Origin: Clarireedia homoeocarpa
Lineage: Eukaryota; Ascomycota; Leotiomycetes; Helotiales; Rutstroemiaceae
Assembly: GCA_001465935.1 (NCBI GenBank)
Contig: LNKV01000014.1
Coordinates: 1-64,000, forward strand
Direction: 5' to 3'
DNA length: 64,000 nucleotides
Below the pieces are notes generated by a model that worked only from the letters and a program-made list of their open reading frames with translations, searched no databases and was not told where the DNA came from. A program made the position numbers and the translations under genes. Shown here piece after piece: positions 57,209-64,000 of this stretch (position 1 is its first letter; each line of letters opens with the position of its first letter).

Positions 57209-59464
57209 CTATCGTAGCTGTATATCGACAACGCTGGCTTTTCCGCATCCAACCATGGTCGCAGCTTCACCATCCATCAAGCCATAAACAAAACATTCCC
57301 CAATGACCTTCCAGCTTGTTCCTTGACGTCTCAAGACAAACGGGACACTACACCCAGGTAAAACCACAATTGAGTCGCCTATCACTGCTGCGGCAGCTGT
57401 GATGCCGATCCGGCCACTTTTCGTTCCCATCAACCTTCTCCACGCTAGAACATTCGCCGCCCAGGATGAAGCATCTCGTAGATCTTCATCACTCGTACTT
57501 CGCTTTTCATCTTTCAGTGTTTTTCTTTCTCTTATCGTTTTTGCATCGGCGAGAAGATCTTTTAATCGTGTTCCGCAGAAACTAAATTCTTTGTTTCGTT
57601 CCGCGAAGTTGTAAAGACCAAAGCTGAGCCCTGATCCCCCACCTTCAGATGTCCCAAATATCGACCACAAATAAGGAAGTCGGAGAACGGCCCATGATAG
57701 GGGAGGCTTCTCACCAGTGGGTGTGCTATCGGCAACAATTGTTTTCCAAAATGCTTCCTTGAGCCCATCGATTGTGCTATACGAGTTGGGTATAGAAGAT
57801 ACATCTACGCAACTTTTTGGGTAGTTATCTATTTCAGCGGCGTTGAACGCTGAAAGAGTGACGACTGAGTCGATAAATGTTGCATGCACCGATAGACCAT
57901 CGTTTGCCGTGAGTCTTGGGCGTGTAGGATGTGTAAACCCAGCATCTGCCCTATATAAGCCAGGTAGAAAGATAGTTGGTGCACTTGTGCATGACCAACA
58001 AACCACCCATGAAGGCAAGTCGTGTGAACAAGGTGTTGTCACTTCCATCAAACGGCCTCCTGCGATCTTGCGCATCCAAGCTGGGTTATTTGCAGTCATT
58101 GAGGATAGCATAATTCTGCCAACATGAGAATGAATGAGCCGCAGAATGTCTAGCCCATGATCATTATTGGATATGATGCCCCTTGTGAAGTTGATATAAA
58201 CCTCACGCAGCTCCACGCGATAATTTGGTGAGATCTCGCAGAGCCCTTGCACACAAGGAATACCTAGAATGCCATAAACCTTGTCTCGCGCATCGGTAGC
58301 TTGTGCTTGTCGTGCTAATTCGAGGGCGGGCAAGGCCGTATTCACACCCGTTTGATTTGTATTCCGCATATTCCTGATCCGAAGAATATGTTTCCATTGC
58401 TGGCCAGGGGTTCCCTCGCGATCTTCGAGCCGACGGTCCACCGTGGCTACAGTTCTCGTCGGGTCTATATCCGAGCTGTGAGTTGTCATATATTGTAGTA
58501 TAGTGTCTTCTTGTCTTTCTATTATCTGGCAAGCCTTCCAAATATCACCTAGACACATCGAGTAGCTTCCCCACAGAACGGGTGCATCCAACTTAGCCAT
58601 TGCCACTTCTTGCAAAATCCAGAGACGATGCCAATATTGACGTGCGAAGAAAGAACGCAACGCCTGAAACGTGCCTTCGTGCCAGGGCAGAGTATATTGG
58701 GCTGATTCTATAGAACCAGCGGTATTGTGGTGCAAAGTACCATACTTCACGGCGAATTCTCTGAGTTTACTGTCAGATCCTATTTCGTGAGCCAACCACT
58801 TCAAAGATGTATACGCAGCGGACGTAGTTGAAGTCTCGGGACCGAGAAAAATCACCACTTGCCATGCCATCGCATAAATTTCTCGCATAAGCTTCACTTG
58901 CTGCTCACGTTCATCTAGATCATCCTGGTTGATACACAGTGCATCAATCCACAGATTGACGCCACGCCTTACCCAAGTCGATCGTCGTAATTCAAGTAAT
59001 GCAGCATGCAGGTTTTGTGTGATCTGTATCTCTACCCCATTCACAATGATCGTCTTCTTGTCTGCGGGAGTACCCCAGACATAAGAGAGTGCGACGTAGC
59101 GATCTGAAAGGTGGGGAGATGTTTCCGAGAGTACAACCGCTTGGTTTTCCTCCAGAGATTGAATGTAGCGTTTCAACGGACGATCAAAGAGTCCCCATCT
59201 GGGCTTGAACAGTGATGTGTAATTGTAGGAGTGATGCTTCGAGCTATGCCATTGTCTCTTATTTTCATGTTCCTTTCCAAATTTTGTAGCTGATGCACAC
59301 AAGTCCTTCAGCTTGACCGGGCGCATTTGACATGAAATAGCAGCATCATCATCAGGTTCCGGATAAGAGCTTGGCTCAAGAGAGAGGAATCGAACTTCGC
59401 CATGATTTAATGGATTGTAAAGTATTGGGTTGAAGGTTAGTGGTGGTGGTGGCTCAGCTGTCAT
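57209..59464 (-). CDS. HET-domain protein (heterokaryon incompatibility family)
   Basis: Single exon, 751 residues. The HET domain (about residues 125-290) carries all three classical blocks: Y-V-A-L-S-Y-V-W-G, L-W-I-D-A-L-C-I-N-Q-D-D, and R-E-I-Y-A-M-A with V-V-I-F-L-G-P. The C-terminal half has the usual degenerate helical region and a late G-D-S-I-V-V-L-P-G-C-S-V-P-F-V-L-R segment, typical of this fungal family. Members trigger or modulate non-self recognition and cell death after hyphal fusion. Most genomes have dozens, so a specific incompatibility role for this copy is not claimed. No membrane span or NACHT/WD module is visible. Confidence 0.92.
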   Translation of the reverse strand: MTAEPPPPLTFNPILYNPLNHGEVRFLSLEPSSYPEPDDDAAISCQMRPVKLKDLCASATKFGKEHENKRQWHSSKHHSYNYTSLFKPRWGLFDRPLKRYIQSLEENQAVVLSETSPHLSDRYVALSYVWGTPADKKTIIVNGVEIQITQNLHAALLELRRSTWVRRGVNLWIDALCINQDDLDEREQQVKLMREIYAMAWQVVIFLGPETSTTSAAYTSLKWLAHEIGSDSKLREFAVKYGTLHHNTAGSIESAQYTLPWHEGTFQALRSFFARQYWHRLWILQEVAMAKLDAPVLWGSYSMCLGDIWKACQIIERQEDTILQYMTTHSSDIDPTRTVATVDRRLEDREGTPGQQWKHILRIRNMRNTNQTGVNTALPALELARQAQATDARDKVYGILGIPCVQGLCEISPNYRVELREVYINFTRGIISNNDHGLDILRLIHSHVGRIMLSSMTANNPAWMRKIAGGRLMEVTTPCSHDLPSWVVCWSCTSAPTIFLPGLYRADAGFTHPTRPRLTANDGLSVHATFIDSVVTLSAFNAAEIDNYPKSCVDVSSIPNSYSTIDGLKEAFWKTIVADSTPTGEKPPLSWAVLRLPYLWSIFGTSEGGGSGLSFGLYNFAERNKEFSFCGTRLKDLLADAKTIRERKTLKDEKRSTSDEDLRDASSWAANVLAWRRLMGTKSGRIGITAAAAVIGDSIVVLPGCSVPFVLRRQGTSWKVIGECFVYGLMDGEAATMVGCGKASVVDIQLR

Positions 59465-59824
59465 GGCTCGATGCCCTTTGTGTGATTTTGGCGGCTCTAG
59501 AGTTGCAGAGAGTAAATCTGGTGCTGGAATTTCGGGCTGTTAGTTGTGCGGCGACCGCCCTGTCCCGTCTTTTCAGCACCTCAAACACGCCGTAAAAAGC
59601 ACCTTGAACCCTGAGAACGTTCATGCCCTCCTTTACTTCTCCCGGAACAAAGCTGGAGCTTTCATGATAGATCTTGCATGATTCGAATTCGATATCTATT
59701 GATTATGATATTATTTATCTTATTCTCAAATCTTCCTACAATAACGCTATCGCGGCCCGTGGAGTCTCGTTACACATTCAGCCTCTATGAATTTATTATG
59801 TCTCAAATCCATCCCCGTTCCCCT
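59465..59824. other. Intergenic region
   Basis: 360 bases holding the HET promoter and the 3' end of the flavohemoglobin gene; nothing else is seen. Confidence 0.35.
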
Positions 59825-61090
59825 TTACAGCCTCGGTACACCTCCAGTCCCAAAAAGTTCCATTTTCACTCTTTCACTTGGAACCCCATAACTTTTCAGT
59901 TTGGCCTCAGCATCTAGCATAAACTGTGTCGGCCCGCAGACAAAATACTGCGTCTTATCGTTGTCAGCAAAGAGAAGCTCTTTGCTGACCTTGTCCAAAT
60001 CGACTCGACCCTTGATATCGAAATCTCGACCTTCGACTTCGTCTTCCTTCGGACTCGACGAGAAGTAAACAGTGTGTAGATTATTGTGTCTGGCAACGAG
60101 CTGATCGATATCCTTCTTAAAGGCGCGCATATTGGAGTTCCGGGCACCCTGGATCCAGGATAAGGGGCGAGGGGACCTTTCTATGACCGTGCTGAGAATA
60201 CTTGTCAAGCATGTCAGGCCGACTCCTGCTGAGATCAGTACCACCGGAGCATTGCTGTCCGCCTCTTGCTCGTCAAAATAGAAGTCGCCGAATGGATGCG
60301 ACACTTTCACGATATCCCCGACTTCCCTTTTGTCGTGCAGGAAATTCGATAGATATCCAGGATGTGTCATATGCTTGGGCTCGCCAATCTCAATCCCTGG
60401 CTCTCTCTTGACACTGATTCTCAGGTATGCTTTCCCAGGTGCGTCGCTCAAACTGTACTGTCGTGCTTGCCATATACCACCATCCAGGTCCTCGACGAAG
60501 ACATTCACCGAGATGTATTGACCTGGCTTGAAGACCGGTATCCTCAAACCCGCGTCGACTGGCTCCAGGTAAAATGATGTGATTTGCTCACTTTCTTTTT
60601 CTTTCCTGGCGATTCTGAAATCCTTCCAGTCATCCCACCCTTTTGTCTCTTTATATAGTCCCTCCTCTTTCGCGATCATAATATCCGCCAACTGCCAGTA
60701 CGCCGCACCCCATGCATCGAGAATCTCGGGCGTTGCGGCATCTCCCAATACTGCCTTTAACGTCTCTAAAAGATGATAACCCACGACGTCGTAATGTTCA
60801 GGTCGGATATACAAACTCGCATGCTTGTGGCAGATGAGTTCAACCGCAGGACTCAGTACACCCAAGTCAGAGATGTTGGCAGCGTAGGCGTAGAGTGCTC
60901 CGGCAAGGGCACGTGCTTGGTGTCCAGTCGCCTGGTGAGTATTGTTGAAGATGTTTCTCAATTCTGGGTTTGCGGTAAGCAGATCGGCGTAGAATTTCGT
61001 GGTGATAGCTTCGCCATGTTGGGCCAGAACTGGGACCGTAGATTTGATCACTTGGGCTTGGGATGCTGTTAATGGTGGATGAGGTGCCAT
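59825..61090 (-). CDS. Flavohemoglobin, nitric oxide dioxygenase
   Basis: Single exon, 421 residues from the ATG at 61090. An ATG 84 bases further up would add a proline-rich leader that is not typical of the family. The globin domain (about 1-150) has the proximal haem ligand His90 in C-H-K-H-A-S-L. It is followed by an FAD-binding domain with R-Q-Y-S-L-S-D (about 240) and an NAD-binding domain with S-A-G-V-G-L-T and Y-F-V-C-G-P. Such enzymes convert NO and O2 to nitrate and protect fungi from nitrosative stress from hosts or from their own metabolism. A TATA-like stretch (TTTATATATCC) lies at about 61221-61231. Confidence 0.92.
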   Translation of the reverse strand: MAPHPPLTASQAQVIKSTVPVLAQHGEAITTKFYADLLTANPELRNIFNNTHQATGHQARALAGALYAYAANISDLGVLSPAVELICHKHASLYIRPEHYDVVGYHLLETLKAVLGDAATPEILDAWGAAYWQLADIMIAKEEGLYKETKGWDDWKDFRIARKEKESEQITSFYLEPVDAGLRIPVFKPGQYISVNVFVEDLDGGIWQARQYSLSDAPGKAYLRISVKREPGIEIGEPKHMTHPGYLSNFLHDKREVGDIVKVSHPFGDFYFDEQEADSNAPVVLISAGVGLTCLTSILSTVIERSPRPLSWIQGARNSNMRAFKKDIDQLVARHNNLHTVYFSSSPKEDEVEGRDFDIKGRVDLDKVSKELLFADNDKTQYFVCGPTQFMLDAEAKLKSYGVPSERVKMELFGTGGVPRL

Positions 61091-62258
61091 GTGTACCAGC
61101 GTTACTGTACTGTGTGCATAAGCGGGCGGTTCTGGTGGTTGTGGCTGCGGAGCTACAGTACGTGCTTGTTTCAATGTGACGTCGTCGACAAGATGTAGTG
61201 TACTATACTGTACTGTACTTGGATATATAAATTCTAGACAAATCTGGTTTTTATGCCAACAGAATTATTATGCGTTTGAAGTAGAAATAATAATATATAC
61301 GTTCTCAAGTCTCACCCCCGTTCCTACAACATCCGCAAAAGCATACGTTTCCGCGGCTCTGACCGTAGATCATACGTTTTTCGTATTGGAAATATTGCCG
61401 GCTTATATGCGGATTATTTACATCGCACCGTATAATTGATGCAAGATTACGTTATTGGCACCTCATTTGCTAGAAAATAACTAGGGTGAAAATTGCTGCT
61501 AGAATTGTTGCTCGTGAAGCGTGCGTTCCGCTTCTCCGCGGAGCACCAGGAGAGGTCGACGGCGTCGGCCTCACCCGATCTTCAATTTTTTCTTCTCTTG
61601 AATTGAATGCACTGCATGCTGGGGAACATTATGGGGCTGAATTACTTACATGCGCCTTGAGAAAGGAGGGAAGTACTTCACTACAATATCATCCTATCGA
61701 TCGACCTCCAATTACCACACATGAATGTTGAAAGCTGGATGTTGGAGGTTGAAGGTTGTCGAGATGCATATTTCAGTGGTACGCTCATTTTACAGCTATA
61801 CAAGAACAAGTATGTGAATTCTGAATCTCACCATTACACTTCAACAACTGGAATGGTTGATATAAGAATGTACATGGAATAAGTTGGACACCTGAATTAG
61901 ATCTCTCAATGAGCACACCCACTGATACTGAAATACAATCTCTTACAAAAGTCATATTACTTCATTAATCCTAATACGTTACTTCCGTTATTCCTTCATA
62001 GCTATGCGAAAACGCATTCCCATCTTCCCATTTCTCCAACCCAATACTGCAGATAGACCAGCTATCACGACCCATGCCATCCTATCCCTAACCATTGGGA
62101 GAAAAAAACTCCATCTCCCCCAGGCCGAAAAAACCAAGTCCAATACACCTTCCATACCTATCCTGTCTATCCGCAGCAGCATCAGACAAAGACTCCACGC
62201 TATAAACAAACCCAACCCAGCCCACCCCGACCCAGATTCAAATATACAAGACTTGAAA
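61091..62258. other. Intergenic region
   Basis: 1.2 kb between the flavohemoglobin start and the 3' end of the gene at 62259. The first part contains TACTGTACTGTACT repeats (61203-61219) and a TATA-like element. Open frames on both strands at 61990-62258 are low-complexity shadows. No gene is supported. Confidence 0.4.
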
Positions 62259-64000
62259 TCACCAACGACCATCCTCACCCTTCCCCTCAATCAAAATAAC
62301 CACCACCACTCCCGCCGCATACGCCTCCCTAATAGCACAGGCCACACACCCCCTCGTAACATCCGCCACCACAGCACTCAACCCCCAATGAGCGCACCAC
62401 GCTCTCGCCAGCACCTCATTATCCTTCACGCCCCAAGCCTCCACCACCAATACCATCTCATCCCTATCTGCTTCCGACTTACTTTTCTGCCTAGCCCCAC
62501 TCCCACTCCCACTCCCACTATCATCACTAGGAAGAGGATTGAGGTTCCCCCAGTCCCTAATCTCGAGAATTTCATCGGCGCGCACAACACGGTGTTCGTA
62601 GTCGTGGAAGAGAGGATGCGGTCCATTGCTACACGGATAAGCCGAGATGAACTGCACATCATGCGAGAGATGCAGCGGCCATGAACGACCATTGATTGCA
62701 AAGATAATCGACGCACGATACGTACGCGGGGCACTATTCTTACTACGCAAGCCCCCTACCCCTGGAAGCTCCTTAACCGCCAACTTCTCAATCCGATTCG
62801 TGTTAAGCACATTCGCGAAATCCGGAAGCGGGAGGACGTAATCGGCTATTGGATACTCATCTGTCGGCGGCCCGAGAGGATCTGAACGTTTGCGCATACT
62901 CATGACGTCTACTTTTGTGATGCGATGACGAGGCGGCCTCTGAGCGGTTCGTATGACTTGCGTGCGGTCGAGGTCAGGAGAACAGATAGCGGGTCCGATC
63001 CAGCCTGCGATTTCGCGGCAGGTAGGAGCGAGGACTTTCCCTATGATACAGGTGGACGACCAGAAGGAGGCGTTCTTATATTGGAAACCTGTATTTGGAA
63101 GGATGTGAGTAAGGCCGGTGAGTTCGAGAGCGTCAGGATCGTCGTCACAGTCAATAAGGGTATTCATTATTAGCCATGTGAGAGTGGCGCCGGGAAGGAT
63201 GAGACCAGAGAAGTACGATGATGCGTCAATAGTGATGTCGTCGAGGCTCTCTGTGGCTTTAGCTTTGAGTATTCGATCGACGCCCACGAGATTGGGCCAT
63301 TTCATTGCTCGGGCGAACTTCCGTAGTGCCTTGATTTGGCTTTCTTTAACTTTAAAAATGTAGTTGACTATTGCCATACAATTAGACATGAGCCATCTAA
63401 TAAGCACGTGCATTGGTTCAGGACTTACTACGAGTGCCACGAACCCACGGTTCGACAGCATCCAAGCCTATACAGTCTCTCCATTTCCTCGCCAATGCTA
63501 AATCCCACGCAATCCAGGGAGGCAGTTGCAGCAGCAATCTGGCCTTTGCATCTTCCGAATGATGTTTGGAATGAATCCTCCAATCAAGCTCAATACTCAA
63601 CAACACCTGAAGAAGAAACAATCTCAATTTCTCCTCTTCTATATCCTCTGAAACAAAGAACTTGGCCACGATTTGATTGTGAGGTTTACTAAAATCAATC
63701 CACTCATGCCTGGACAACACCGTAATGAGATCCGCAATCTGTCTCTCCATGCCCTTATGCGGACTTAACAATCGATCCGGGTCCTTCAGAAGTGTTTTGT
63801 ACAGGTTCTTATACATAATCTCCGGCCGATCTTCTTCAAATTGCCAACCACTCTCCAGGTATTGCAGCCGCTCCAAAATCATCCCCAAAGCCACATCTCT
63901 AGGCAGAACACCCGAATCTCTCAGCTCAATCGCAGGATTCGGTCGACCAGCCAAAGCAACCCAATGATTCAACGTAACCGTTCCCGGCAGAGCTCCATAA
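62259..64000 (-). CDS. Unrecognised fungal protein, 5' end beyond the window
   Basis: Two exons are visible: 63429 to the window end and 62259-63349, joined by a 79-base intron (donor GTAAGT, phase 1). The frame is open through 64000, so the N-terminus is missing; about 553 residues are seen. The first part is helical and charged, with W-I-D-F-S-K-P-H and L-P-P-W-I-A-W-D-L-A. The second contains a hydrophobic segment (L-I-L-P-G-A-T-L-T-W-L-I-M-N), several Cys residues, a short Gly-Ser repeat, and a C-terminal region with W-C-A-H-W-G and A-Y-A-A-G-V-V-V-V-I. This resembles unannotated fungal multi-pass or secreted proteins, but I cannot name a family. Confidence 0.6.

Noticed and set aside
61988..62684. 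Long plus-strand frame rich in His, Pro and Thr
   Set aside because: It overlaps the real minus-strand coding exon from 62259 on and is a codon-bias shadow.
1..64000. CRISPR arrays, bacterial operons, rRNA or tRNA genes
   Set aside because: No regular spacer-repeat array, ribosome-binding sites, rRNA words or tRNA cloverleaf were found; all genes are eukaryotic in structure.

Overview
The window is nuclear DNA of a filamentous ascomycete (Pezizomycotina). Genes carry short GT-AG introns of about 45-150 bases with fungal branch sites. Typical fungal families are present: a HET protein, a Zn2Cys6 activator, Utp13, secreted GH3, GH43 and PL1 enzymes, and an RNase T1-type protein. The first 13 kb is AT-rich and looks mutated by RIP. 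A class-level assignment cannot be made from the sequence alone; a plant-associated or saprotrophic Leotiomycete-like fungus would fit.

Positions 1-13,068 form a gene-free, AT-rich block of nested retrotransposons. A chromodomain-bearing Ty3/Gypsy element (A) is split inside its reverse transcriptase by a full-length Ty1/copia-like element (B, 2686-10012, target duplication GAACT on both sides). Element B is in turn split in its gag by an inverted solo LTR of its own family (4045-4412, target duplication ATTAG). That solo LTR is almost free of RIP although everything around it is heavily mutated. The edge of the block, 13.1-20.8 kb, holds more debris: a related solo LTR, a fragment of LINE reverse transcriptase and the tail of a cytochrome P450 gene. 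Between these lie intact genes: a 2-oxoglutarate dioxygenase divergent from a pantothenate-type MFS permease, a secreted RNase T1-like protein with one catalytic His replaced by Glu, and a DUF3632-like protein.

From 20.8 to 39 kb lie a secreted beta-xylosidase, an atypical SDR, two large divergently transcribed orphan genes (1177 and 580 codons in my exon models), a sugar/polyol MFS transporter and a membrane protein of unknown function. From 39 to 48 kb the genes are conserved housekeeping types: Utp13 (ribosome biogenesis), a membrane dipeptidase, and an F-BAR/DEP/RhoGAP protein.

From 49 to 56 kb a small group related to plant cell walls lies on the minus strand: a frameshifted pectin lyase-like gene, a Zn2Cys6 regulator and a secreted GH43 enzyme. 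A degenerate small conserved fungal gene with in-frame stops lies among them. From 57 to 64 kb follow a HET-domain gene, a flavohemoglobin and an unrecognised gene that runs off the end of the window. Exon boundaries are my own reading of splice sites and reading phase; no transcript or database evidence was available.
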